This document shows, piece by piece, positions 1 to 8,795 of a stretch of 24,545 nt of DNA. The position numbers and the translations under genes are program-made. The notes under the pieces were generated by a model that ran no database searches, was not told where the DNA came from, and was given only the letters and a program-made list of their open reading frames with translations. This DNA comes from Priapulus caudatus (lineage: Eukaryota > Priapulida > Priapulimorpha > Priapulimorphida > Priapulidae). Positions within the stretch are counted from its first letter, which is position 1. Every line of letters begins with the position of its first letter. The stretch covers positions 82,546 to 107,090 of the forward strand of contig NW_014578280.1 in the NCBI RefSeq assembly GCF_000485595.1, written 5' to 3'.

Positions 1-712
1 ATGAAGAAAGCTGGCTGGCTTGACAACCCTGTGTGATTATAAAGGATGACGGCTGGTTGCACACACATGTGTGATCATGAAGGATGACGGCTGATTGCAT
101 ACACCTGTGTGATCAGGGAAGGAAGCTGGCTGGCTTGACAACCCTGTGGTGTATTGTGAAGAGTGACGGCTGCGTTCCACATAGCCTGTGTTCATGTGGA
201 AGATGCTGGGTGGTTGCACAACCTGTGTGATCATGAATAATGCTGGCTGGTTCCACATACCTGTGTGATCATGAAGGATGACTGCTGGTGGCACACACAT
301 GTGTGATCATGAAGGAAGCTGGTTGGCTTGACAACCCTGTGTGATTATAAAGGATGACGGCTGGTGGCACACACATGTGTGGTCATGAAGGATGACGGCT
401 GGTTGCATACACCTGCGTGATCATGAATAATGCTGGCTGGTTGCACACACCTGTGTAATCATGAATAATGCTGGCTGGTTGCACACACCTGTGTGATCAT
501 GAAGGAAGCTGGCTGGCTTGACAACCCTGTGTGATTATTAAGGATGACGGCTGGTGGCACACACATGTGTGGTCATGAAGGATGACGGCTGGTTACATAC
601 ACCTGCGTGATCATGAAGAAAGCTGGTTGGCTTGACAACCCTGTGTGACTATAAAGGTTGACGGCTGGTTGCACACACATGTGTGATCATGAAGGATGAC
701 GGCTGGTTGCAT
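1..712. repeat. 38-bp minisatellite with higher-order structure
   Basis: About 18-19 head-to-tail units of roughly 38 bp. A typical unit runs from GATCATGAAGGATGACGG through GGTTGCACACACCTGTGT. Variant units carrying TTGACAACCCTGTG recur at 20, 135, 328, 518 and 632. Their spacings (115, 193, 190, 114) are close to 3 or 5 units, so blocks of units, not only single units, have been copied. The array touches the window start and may extend outside it. The open frame across it on the minus strand (37-300) is a by-product of the repeat and is not called as a gene. Confidence 0.95.
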
Positions 713-720
713 TCATAATG

Positions 721-840
721 TTAACCAATATCAATATGTAATATTAACCAATATCAATACATACCATTAACCAATATCAATACATACCATTAACCAACAT
801 CAATACATACCATTAACCAACATCAATACATACCATTAAC
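721..840. repeat. 23-bp minisatellite
   Basis: Five tandem units plus a partial one begin TTAACC at 721, 744, 767, 790, 813 and 836, an exact 23-bp period. The first unit is the most diverged and the last two full units share the CAACATCAA variant. It starts within 10 bp of the end of the 38-bp array but has an unrelated unit. Confidence 0.95.
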
Positions 841-1137
841 GTTTCAGTAAAATAATGTCATTCTTGAAACGAGTTACAAACATTTTACAGTAGATCAATT
901 TGTGTAATAATACATTAGGGAGTATGAACTATGAATAGCGATGATGGATTTGTAGATAAACATTCAGTATTTATTGTCTGTGAAATATGAAATCTTTCCC
1001 CATTTTCCTCCTGAAAGTAGAGGGGATGCTTGTACACGCCATCCCCCACCTCAATAAGTGGGGGGATATATCCCCCCTCCCGCTATTTACGCCTCTGATT
1101 GACAGACATAGTATTCAGTTTGCCTTCTTTTTTCTTT
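841..1137. other. unassigned AT-rich interval
   Basis: No coding, RNA or repeat signature was recognised. There is a run of pyrimidine- and G-rich stretches at 1035-1082. Open frames that cross this boundary into the microsatellite are low-complexity artefacts. Confidence 0.5.
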
Positions 1138-1201
1138 TTTGTGCGCGTGTGTGTGTGTGTCTCTCTCTCTTTCTCTTTCTGTGTGTGTGTGTGTGGGGGT
1201 G

Positions 1202-1242
<41 letters not shown>

Positions 1243-1243
1243 N

Positions 1244-1293
<50 letters not shown>
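1138..1293. repeat. compound TG / TC / TA microsatellite with an N
   Basis: A mixed TG and TC stretch is followed by a long pure TG run (about 1205-1242), a single unresolved base at 1243, then an uninterrupted TA run (1244-1293). The N sits exactly at the TG/TA switch, so the true lengths of both runs are uncertain. All long open frames here are repeat translations. Confidence 0.95.
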
Positions 1294-1295
<2 letters not shown>

Positions 1296-2645
1296 AGTCT
1301 GTTTAAAGGCTAGTGAGGTAAAACAGCAATATCCTATCAAAAAATCGCTTTTAGAAGCTCTCGAACTAAAGAATGAGGTAGGCAGTACATGAAGTAGAAT
1401 ATCCATATAATCATAATCATTCATATAATAATATAATTATATAATTATATAATCAGGTCATTGCGTACTCTCTCTGCATAGGCCTACTCTGCAGACGAGC
1501 CGATAACCGTCGTGCCGATAGCCTTGGCCATAAACAATAAAGCATCACTGGTAGTTAACAAACGATCAGTATACTGTTTTAAAATAATATTAAGAAGATT
1601 TAGGTAATAATTATAGCATGTTGAATTATACAGTAAATAATAATAATTGTCTCAAGTTAACACACATAAGTCACTGTAGCTGCAAAGCACGTCGTATTAC
1701 TTACTAGTCATGCAAACAGCAGGAGTAGAGCCTCGTCGCACCACTCAGGTTTAACCGTATCAAATTGTTTTTAATGTTTGGAAAAACTATATACATTTTA
1801 TACAAGGTGGAGCTAAATGAAAGCTTCCCTACGTTATGACCAAACGTGGTTAACGTAGAACACCTCTCCGTGATGTGCTTTATCATTTGCATAGCTTCCT
1901 GTCTCCCAATATTCTGTACACCATCTAGCACATCAGGCAGAATGTTGGCATTAAAAGAAGAATGTCATCTAAATATCGGATTGGTAATCAATGTTGGCTT
2001 TTCAAAAATCCCAAAGCAGCACGTACAACAACACACCTAGTCCAAGTATGAATTTTATTGTATCGTTGCTCTGCTGCAGTTCGTGGGTTCGTGTAAGGTA
2101 TCGTAAAGCAAGCATTTATGAACTAGCCACCGTCTCCTAATAGCCACCCATCTCCTATATATATAGCACCATTCTCAAAGATTGTGGTGAAAGCAAAGTT
2201 ATTTAAAATATACACAGCAACTGTAAAAGAGGCGGAAGAATAGGGATATTTCTGCAGAGGAAATTTACTTCATAATTTATGAAGTGGGACAGAGAAAGAA
2301 GACTGTTTGCAAGTTTTGCTGGCAACTGGCATCTGTAGTTATGGTAGCTGTAATAAAAAGACATGACAAGCTGTGACTAAATCAGTCAATGCCGAATCCA
2401 GAAAGCCACAAACTCAAGATGAGGCGAGTGTATGGGTAGGTGTGTTCAACTTTCATGTCTGCCAGGAAAAACTCAACCCTATCTTTGCCTCATTTGGCTG
2501 GTTCCTTAGATGTTTACATTACTCAACCTTTTTATTTGCTCTTGCCATGAAATCAACTAACTGACCCTATGGAGCGTAGTTTTTCTCTGCCCTATATGTC
2601 CCAAACATTAGCTTTATCATTCAAGATGTATGATTACACACAGTA
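1294..2645. other. unassigned interval, AT-rich
   Basis: Apart from the weak coding-like stretch on the minus strand at 1704-1969, I see no recognisable gene, RNA or mobile-element end. Short AT repeats lie near 1425-1455. Frames of 60-65 codons on the plus strand are no better than chance. Confidence 0.4.
1704..1969 (-). other. possible coding fragment, family not recognised
   Basis: On the minus strand an open stretch reads, after a stop at about 1970, through ILPDVLDGVQNIGRQEA and on to CSTLTTFGHNVGKLSF. The amphipathic, protein-like composition up to about 1800 contrasts with the AT-rich, less plausible tail that follows. A GTATAA after the SSTL codons could be a splice donor, which would make the credible part only about 55 codons. 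I do not recognise the family. It could be one exon of a transposon or host gene, or chance. Confidence 0.2.
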
Positions 2646-2690
2646 AATGGTCCGTGTGTGTGTGTGTGTGAACGTGTGCGCGTGTATGAT
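2646..2690. repeat. TG-rich microsatellite
   Basis: A short TG run followed by GTGTGCGCG. It belongs to the same purine-pyrimidine alternating class as 2896-2940. Confidence 0.7.
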
Positions 2691-2799
2691 GATGATGGAG
2701 ACGTACCTAAATGCCTGTTTGTGCGTACGAACGTAAACCATTGTAAGGATTTCAAATTTCAGTCTTTTATTTTTTTTAAATGCTGCGGTATCCAGGGAA

Positions 2800-2894
2800 T
2801 GACGAGGGTCTGTAATTTGCCTGGCAGGCCTGTAAAATCCCTAATACTACAGGCCCGGCGGGCCTGTAAATTTTCAAACTAATTTCTACCCCTG
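2800..2894. repeat. possible end of an hAT-like element
   Basis: The stretch ends in ATTTCTACCCCTG, whose reverse complement CAGGGGTAGAAAT resembles hAT terminal repeats (CAGGGGT-type). Just inside lie two copies of a GGCCTGTAAA motif and an inverted CTACAGGCC, like subterminal repeats. No matching opposite end or 8-bp target duplication was found, so this is only a candidate. Confidence 0.25.
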
Positions 2895-2895
2895 C

Positions 2896-2940
2896 ACGTA
2901 CACGTGCGTGTGTGTGTACGTACACGTGCGTGTGTATGCA
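2896..2940. repeat. ACGTACACGTGCGTG short tandem repeat
   Basis: Two near-identical copies of a GTACACGTGCGTGTGT-type unit, rich in alternating purine-pyrimidine steps and locally palindromic (ACGTACACGTGCGT). Confidence 0.7.
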
Positions 2941-3915
2941 CGGACTCGGCTAACTATGAACTCGCTTATAACAACAAGTGCCGCGGAGCGACAGCGCTCA
3001 TCTAACGTCTACTGCGGTGACTCTGTGGTGGAGTGGTGGGATTCTAGTAAAAGCTCGTTAGTCCCAAATGTGTTCACATACGCGCCGAAACAGTGGAAGG
3101 CACAGGGATGGTATCAGGAACCTTCTCAAAGGAATGTTCGTTGGGATCGTTATGAAAGTTGCCACGAAATGGCGCGTACGTTTAAGTGTCTCAAGATTAA
3201 GATGGAGCTCGCATCGTACGTAGTAGCAACAACATTTGCAAGACAAAATAGGTAACGCACTCATACCATTTTACCTAGGCAAGCCTACAGGCGGAAAAGA
3301 GACTGCCACCTGTAACTAATTAACGCAGGCAAAAAACTACACGGCTAACTATCACAACCACATGCACTGCAGTGAGCATAAGTTACATGCTACAACACTG
3401 ACAGTACAGAATGGCCATAGAAATTATACGATTTAAGGGAGCATATAAAACCTTCTTCAACCAAAATTTAGCTTTGAAATTCACTGTGACAGTTAGCCTC
3501 ATACATCCAGGCCATGTATAGATTCTACTAGCAACCCGGCAGTCCAAATTATTTCTAACAGTAAACAAATTCCATGTCTTAACCCTCTCTTGAGCGGTCA
3601 AAGGTTTATCCGACACTTACTCTTTGGCATGTCAGCAGAAAGTACATTTCATGGTCCTTTCATAAGCCATAAAAATGCTAGGTCACCGCTGAAACAAACA
3701 AAGTTTTCAATGCGCTCCGTCAGACCATGTCCTCAGAAAATGTCTAAAATCTGCCGCTGTGCCGAATGGACCTTTCAGCCGTGACGCTCACAATTTCGGC
3801 CACAGTGATGGCTTTTCCTACCATGGATGCTATACACCAACTATCGACGAGGCCTCAGGTCGAGCGCGTTTAGATTTTTTTCCGCAATTCTGCATTTCCT
3901 GCCTCTATACCTTAG
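2941..3915. other. unassigned interval left of the Kolobok-like element
   Basis: Open frames exist on both strands (the longest on plus is within 2908-3255), but part of that frame is microsatellite translation and the rest shows no motif I recognise. No RNA gene or transposon end was identified. The interval stops at the TTAA that begins the 6.6-kb element. Confidence 0.4.
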
Positions 3916-3919
3916 TTAA
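3916..3919. repeat. left TTAA target-site duplication
   Basis: TTAA directly outside the AGGG terminus, matching TTAA at 10519-10522. Confidence 0.7.
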
Positions 3920-3987
3920 AGGGTTTCTGACCATCTTAAATAAGACGTGTTTAGCCGCTATTATGATGACATTGTAATTACGTTTAC

Positions 3988-4476
3988 AGGTTTGCTATAT
4001 CAGTAACGCCGCTCACTTAGAGGCTGCAGGCCTGAATAAGCATCGAAGCAGATATTAATAAAATACTCACACTGTTACAGCCAGCTTTACAACATACCAT
4101 ACACTTTATTCAGCTGTGTGGAAATAACTACAGATTCATGCCTCTCATACTCCTCCTCGAAAACTTTTGCCAGCTCCTATGATGCGAATTTCTGCAAAGC
4201 TTGTCTGAACACATTTCCATACACAAAAGACCACCAACCGGTCGCTCTGACACGCCCCCTGACGGATCTCACGAACATACACAAAATACAAAAATAATTT
4301 TACTTGCTATTGCTTTCTCCACGTCCACTGAGGCAATCCAAGCCTTGCGTGGCATAATGGCTCAATTATTGCACTCTAGTGCGATTCGGGCGAAAAAAAA
4401 TGCCAAAAAAGGCCTTTTCTAGAGACGAAGTAGTGCAACGGTGAACAATCGCGGACGCTTACTGTTATACGCCTCC
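3988..4476. mobile_element. nested TTAA-flanked MITE-like insertion
   Basis: This block is missing from the right arm of the host element. It is flanked by TTAC (3984-3987) and TTAA (4477-4480), one mismatch from a TTAA duplication. The uninterrupted right arm has a single TTAA there. Its ends show imperfect inverted similarity: CAGTAACGCCGC from the left against CAGTAAGCGTCCGC from the right, each about 15 bp in and preceded by TATA and AGG. No coding potential was seen. Confidence 0.5.
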
Positions 4477-4565
4477 TTAAACATGTTTCCTGACATTTTT
4501 AGAACATATTATGATCAAACCTGCTTTTGATGATGTCTTTGATATTCATGGGCGCCACCATGATT

Positions 4566-4583
4566 TTCCCACAATGCCCTGCG
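4566..4583 (+). promoter_or_regulatory. ZNF143/Staf-type site in the left inverted repeat
   Basis: TTCCCACAATGCCCTGCG fits the 18-position Staf/ZNF143 consensus as I recall it (YWCCCRNMATSCMYYRCR) at every position. It lies about 117 bp upstream of the THAP start codon. The equivalent place in the right arm (about 10340-10357, minus strand) keeps the ATGCCTTGCG half and fits 16 of 18 positions. Function is inferred from the motif only. Confidence 0.4.
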
Positions 4584-4699
4584 TTCTTGCTGAGTGGCGC
4601 GTGTTCACTTGTTTTGCTATGGTGTTTGCTTAGGTACATGTGTGTTGCAGGTGACTCAGGTGGTTTTCCTACTATTCTGTCCATACTCTTGTAATTATT

Positions 4700-4939
4700 A
4701 TGGTGTATTGGGGAGCTGTAGGTTGCACTAGTCACTCAAATACTTGTTAAAGTTGGAATAACTTTTCTGGCACACCAGAACAGGCTAAAACGTATCCAGG
4801 CATTTCGTTTCACGCATTGCCCAGGAGAAACAAATCTCTTGCTAGGCGATGGCTCAGACCAATAAGAAGACCGGAAACCAACCTGCCAAAGGCAATCTTC
4901 TTATGTTCTAATCATTTCACTGAAGACTGTTTTGATAAG
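4700..4939 (+). pseudogene. THAP zinc-finger exons (5' part of transposase-like gene)
   Basis: Exons 4700-4745 and 4800-4939, joined across a proposed 54-bp GT...AG intron (4746-4799), give about 62 codons of a THAP domain, the DNA-binding zinc finger of Kolobok- and P-type transposases and many host factors. Visible hallmarks are GC (Cys9), SFHALP (18-23), RRW (Trp33), and LCSNHF with the C-x2-H pair (Cys51, His54) followed by F55. Cys9 and Cys51 are 41 residues apart, inside the family range. The first zinc cysteine is missing: residue 4 is Trp (TGG), one base from Cys. The end at 4939 is followed by GTACGT, a strong donor, so the gene continues. The alternative to the small intron is a frameshifted pseudogene. 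I am sure of the domain and less sure of function. Confidence 0.75.
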
Positions 4940-5101
4940 GTACGTTATTCAGAGTGACAAAATCTATGTCCTTTTCTATGCCTATCTCTAACAGTCACAG
5001 CTAGCAATACATAATCAATGATAGGTAGGCTTACACGGTGCCACTGTCAGTATCAGCGAGGAACTTTAAAGTTAGAGAAAAAGAGTCACCAATCGCTCTC
5101 T

Positions 5102-5111
5102 CACACACACA

Positions 5112-5151
<40 letters not shown>

Positions 5152-5214
5152 CACACACACGCACACATACACACACACGCGCACACACCATACACACACA
5201 CGCATGCATGCTAA
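5102..5214. repeat. CA / CGCA microsatellite
   Basis: Tandem CACG units about 5112-5150 flanked by CA runs, ending in ACGCATGCATGC. The plus-strand frame over it is a repeat translation. Confidence 0.95.
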
Positions 5215-5743
5215 TTTCAATTGAAGCATGCTTAATTAAATAAATTAAGCTGTGAATATTTCTAATTGGGAAAAGCTTTTGAAACTTTTAAAATTATTTT
5301 TACAGTCAAAAATATATGTATACTCAACCAGTTAGACCATGCTGTTAAACTGTCTGCTCGCTAAACTACACAATTTCTCTCGCTCCTGAAATCGACACGC
5401 GCCTTTGCTTTCATATGAGCGCCCGAACTGGTCGTCTCTGCTCTCTTCACGTGACACAGTTTTCCACTTCTTTGGCAAATAGGGTAACCAAACCGAGCGG
5501 GCGACTTCCCCGCTCTTCGCTCCTTGGTTTAAAATTCTACTGCGCAGTTTGACACGCGAACCCCTCCCTGGCCTCTTGCGCTAGGATATTCTTGACAAGA
5601 GATGAGTCATCTTTGCCAACGTGGCAAAGCCAGCTTCTCCTTCTCATATGTTACTCTGGCTATGATCCCGTCCACCACTATAGCAAGTCAAGCATTGATA
5701 CTTTCACATGCAGCAGCTACCTTCATGTAAATTGCCTGCTTAC

Positions 5744-5768
5744 AATATATATATATATATATATATAC
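5744..5768. repeat. TA microsatellite
   Basis: Uninterrupted AT/TA run. Further TA runs occur at 6059-6089 and 6174-6190, each next to a copy of the TATGCTAT motif. Confidence 0.9.
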
Positions 5769-5804
5769 TATATCTAATACATAATATATATACTAGTAGT
5801 ATAC

Positions 5805-6057
5805 TATGCTATCAACTATTCACTTACACAGATAGTCCTTGCGTACAATCAGATTTATACCAGTGTAATGCTTTTCAAAACTTCATGAACGATGTCTAAA
5901 TATATAACATTAGTTTACTCTACAGCCTTCAGAAAACCAGAATTGAAAGTGATGAAGATTCTTGATTGAACATCTATCGTGTACAGCGAGGATCAACATT
6001 CACCCCGCCTAGCATGAGGCACGCTACCAGAAGTTATTGCTCATCTCGTATAGCATA

Positions 6058-6095
<38 letters not shown>

Positions 6096-6161
6096 GCTAT
6101 CAACTATTCCATTACACAGATAGTTGTGTGCATATAGATATCCCAGTGTAATGTTTCAAAA
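5805..6161. repeat. diverged direct duplication (5805-5880, 6093-6161)
   Basis: Both copies start TATGCTATCAACTATT, continue with TTACACAGATAG, and end CCAGTGTAATG...TTTCAAAA. They are 288 bp apart and each is preceded by a TA run. A partial third TATGCTAT starts near 6187. This may be a short interspersed element that inserts at TA repeats, or a local duplication. Confidence 0.6.
6059..6089. repeat. TA microsatellite
   Basis: Uninterrupted TA run just upstream of the second copy of the local duplication. Confidence 0.9.
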
Positions 6162-6321
6162 TGTATGCTCATAATGTATATATATATATGCTATATCAAC
6201 CAGCCTTTACCAAGATACCACCTTTGACATTGCATGGTTATCGTTTCATGAAGGTCGCCCAACTTATATAGCAACCTACTAATGTAGCAAGCAACTAATA
6301 ATATTAATTTGTTATCTGCAG

Positions 6322-6603
6322 GAAATGTCAAGTGGATCAGAATATCTTCCACCTTCTTCAGGGTCCTTTGCTGGCATGGATGAGATGGATGATGAGAGGA
6401 GTAACGTCATCACAGAGTACAAGTTTGTCTGTTTCGAACAGTGCATTGACGAACTGATGAAAAGGTGCCCGGTTTGTGGAGCACCAGTGATGTGATTTGA
6501 GAAAACCTTCAGCAAGGGGATGGTGCTGACATGCACTGTAACATGCAGTACAGGCCACAGTACAGTGTGCAATTCACAACTAAATAACAATAAATCTAGT
6601 TAA
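6322..6603 (+). pseudogene. zinc-binding exon of THAP/Kolobok-type protein, with in-frame stop
   Basis: An exon preceded by a clear acceptor (TTGTTATCTGCAG). In phase 0 it encodes an acidic Ser/Asp/Met-rich linker, then EYKFVCFEQCIDELMKRCPV with a C-x2-C pair (CPVC), then a TGA at 6493-6495. The same frame continues for 35 codons and includes a second pair in TCTVTCSTGH and a terminal CNSQ before TAA at 6601. The order 'VFE..L..L...CPxC' then 'C..C..GH...SQ' matches the zinc-binding region that precedes the catalytic core in many invertebrate THAP/Kolobok-like proteins. The conserved Trp before SQ is replaced and the core does not follow. Both the TGA and the early end point to decay. The phase agrees with the THAP exon, so the same gene is likely. 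Confidence 0.6.
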
Positions 6604-6737
6604 TTTTACACTGTCTATAATGATGGAGTTTTCCCCCACTGAATCTGTGAACACGTTAACATTATTTTCTAATTACATGTTTTAAGGAGATCCATCGAAT
6701 CTGTGAAATTGGTATAGTATAAAAAATCCATCTGAAT
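6604..6737. other. gap between the THAP-gene exon and the LINE
   Basis: Short AT-rich DNA. Continuation of the transposase core would be expected around here and was not seen. It may have been lost, or displaced by the LINE insertion. Confidence 0.4.
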
Positions 6738-8795
6738 GGGTTGTTGTTGTTGTTGTTTTTCGGTTTCTTTATTTTACACTGGACTCAATGGTTTAGATCC
6801 ACATCAGTAGAAACCCACTCCAGGAATCTGGCTCGGTCCAGTTTGGGCAGCTCTCACGCTTGCTCTCCATGTGACACGATCCAAGGGGTCTACAGCAGAG
6901 AGATTCCACTGTTCCCTATCCTTCGTCACAACCTCCTTCCAAGACATCTTCGGCCTCCCACGTCTCCTTACACCAACAACTCGAACTTCACCCACTATCT
7001 TGATGGCACCGGTGGAGCACTGAACATGGCCATACCAGCGGAGTCTTCTCTCACGTAATACGACATCAAGGTCCAAGATACCCAGTCTGCCCAGCAGCTC
7101 GTTTGAAGGGGCCAAATCCCCGATTGTGACATTGCAGATCCATCTGATCATTGCCCTGTCATTACCCCGGAGGCGTTGCAAGTCAACAGATTTCACTGCC
7201 CATGTCTTGCTCCCGTGCAGCATGGCGCTACGGACACAGGTGCCATACACATGACCACGAGTCCTGAGGGACAGATGTCGAGATGTCAGGACAGGAAGCA
7301 GCTTCCGAAACTTCCCCCAGGCGGTCTTTGCTCTAATGATAGTGGCTAATTGACAGCCACCACCCGCCGAGAGAGTATCACCAAGGTAGCAGAAGGAGGG
7401 TACCACCTCCAGGTTGCCCTGCCCAATCTGCAGCTCTAACAGTGGTCTGCCATCAAATGGGCGGGCATCGCCCATGCACCGCTTGCAACGGAAATCCGGG
7501 TCGTCATTGAGTCGGCCTGTTATGCCACTACACTTCTTATGTACCCAGTGTGCACAGCCGCAACAGCAGACGGAATTACTCCCAACTCCCTTCCTGCACA
7601 CAACGCAGGGGTGCTTCCCGGAGTCTTACAAGAGGTCAAGTTCAGCACCACAAATTATGCTCTTCGTCTTGCCCATATTCACTCTGAGGCCCTTCTCCTC
7701 CATGCCAGCCTTCCACACTTCCAGCCTTGCCATGCATTCTTCCAAGGAATCTGCTATAATCACCAAGTCATCGGCGTAGAGATCTTCCCAGGGGACGCCA
7801 GCACGGAACTCCCGCGAAAGAGCCTCCAGTACCATGATGAACAGGCGGGGGCTCAGCACCGACCCTTGATGGACTCCTACCTTTACCTCACACTCATCCG
7901 AGAAACCACCACCGACACGCACACGACTACGAGTGTTGGTGTACATGCCCTGCACCAACCTCACAATCCACTCGTCTGTCCCAAGCTTCCTCATCGCCCA
8001 CCACAGCACTTGTCTCGGGACTCTGTCGAACGCCTTTTCCAGGTCCACAAAGGCTAAGTAAAGCTTCTTGTTGGCGGCCAGGTATTTCTCCTGCAGTTGA
8101 CGGACAACAAAGATACCATCTGAAGTTCCCCTGCCCGGCATAAAGCCAAACTGAGATTCATCAATTGATATCAGCTGCCGGATAGAATTGTCCACCACTC
8201 TCTCCAGCACCTTCAAGGCCTGTTCAGTCAGCTTTAACCCACTATAATTACCCCTGTCTAGAGCATCACCCTTACCCTTGTGCAGGTTAACGATGAGGCT
8301 CTCTTCCCAATCCATAGGGACCCTGCCATCGCGTATGATTGATACCACTAGGTCACGAATGAGGGCAACACCCGCATCACCGGCAGCCTTAAACATTTCA
8401 GCCACAATACCCGAAGGGCCTGCGGCCTTACCAGCTTCCATATTGTCAATGGCCTTTTTTACCATCTCGGTGGAAATTTGTAGTGCAGGGCCTTCCACTG
8501 GGTCTTCCACAGACAGGTCGTCAGGGTTCCATGGGAACTCAACGTTCAGCAGTCTCTTATAGTGCTGTAACCATGCCATTTCCTTCTCCACATCAGTCAA
8601 AGACAACTTCCCAACATCATTTCGCACCGGCTTTTCACCCACAACATCCTGATTTTCACGGCGCATCTGATTCGCGATACGGTAGATATCAGGTGACTTG
8701 GGGTCGATGTTTGCAAAGACTGTTTTCTCGTCAAACTGTTTTGTCAGAAGTAAAAATGCATGAATATTGTTTGATTTTAATCTGACATTAAACAT
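6738..8795 (-). mobile_element. 5'-truncated LINE (non-LTR retrotransposon)
   Basis: The minus strand encodes a LINE reverse transcriptase and C-terminal region ending at 6804, followed by about 45 nt of 3' UTR and a short AAC-repeat tail at about 6738-6757, typical of LINEs that end in a simple repeat. The endonuclease region is absent, so the copy is 5' truncated. Its left edge is somewhere near 8740-8795 and I could not identify a target-site duplication. It sits inside the TTAA-flanked element, so it arrived later than that element. Confidence 0.85.
6804..8795 (-). pseudogene. LINE reverse transcriptase ORF with one nonsense codon
   Basis: Reads from 8795 down to 6804 in one frame, broken only by TAA at 7626-7628, apparently from a CAA codon. 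In the first 389 codons: AGKAAGPSG (about 121-129), palm motif A FVDLEKAFDRVP with the catalytic Asp at about 251, QGSVLSP (310-316), and the active-site box YADD (340-343). After the stop comes a Cys/His-rich zinc-binding segment (CRKGVGS...HWVHKKC...FRCKRC), then the conserved FCYLGDTLSAGGG and RLRWYGHV segments of this LINE group's C-terminus. It would prime reverse transcription at a nicked target. RT active-site residues are intact, but the missing endonuclease and the stop make this copy inactive. I cannot fix the LINE clade by eye. Confidence 0.85.

Larger units (their letters stand above)
3920..4616 (+). repeat. left terminal inverted repeat, interrupted
   Basis: 3920-3987 matches the reverse complement of about 10458-10518, and 4477-4616 matches that of about 10307-10462. 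Between them lies a 489-bp insertion absent from the right arm. The best block shares AACATGTTTCCTGACATTTT and ATGATCAAACCTGCTTTTGA. Similarity falls off inward but is still visible at GAGTGGCRYGTGYTCACTTG on both sides. Confidence 0.75.
4940..6321 (+). other. putative intron of the THAP gene, repeat-rich
   Basis: This lies between the donor at 4940 (GTACGT) and the acceptor at 6320-6321 (CTGCAG). It holds a CA/CGCA microsatellite (5102-5214), three TA runs, and a diverged direct duplication (5805-5880 and 6093-6161). A transposase catalytic region would be expected somewhere downstream of the THAP exon, but I recognise no such exon here. Short open pieces at 5592-5700 and 5925-5970 are uncertain. 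Confidence 0.4.

Noticed and set aside
1-840. CRISPR array
   Set aside because: The two arrays are contiguous tandem minisatellites without conserved repeats separated by unique spacers, and the window is eukaryotic.
987-1424. Overlapping open frames on both strands with Cys/Val, Thr/His and Ile/Tyr repeats
   Set aside because: Translations of TG and TA microsatellites interrupted by an N.
2908-3255. 115-codon plus-strand frame as a gene
   Set aside because: Starts in microsatellite, no recognised motif or splice context, and the opposite strand is equally open.
4499-4735. Minus-strand 78-codon frame
   Set aside because: Antisense to the transposon arm and THAP start region. No domain visible.
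6741-8785. Plus-strand frames opposite the LINE ORF (up to 172 codons)
   Set aside because: Shadow frames of the minus-strand reverse transcriptase.
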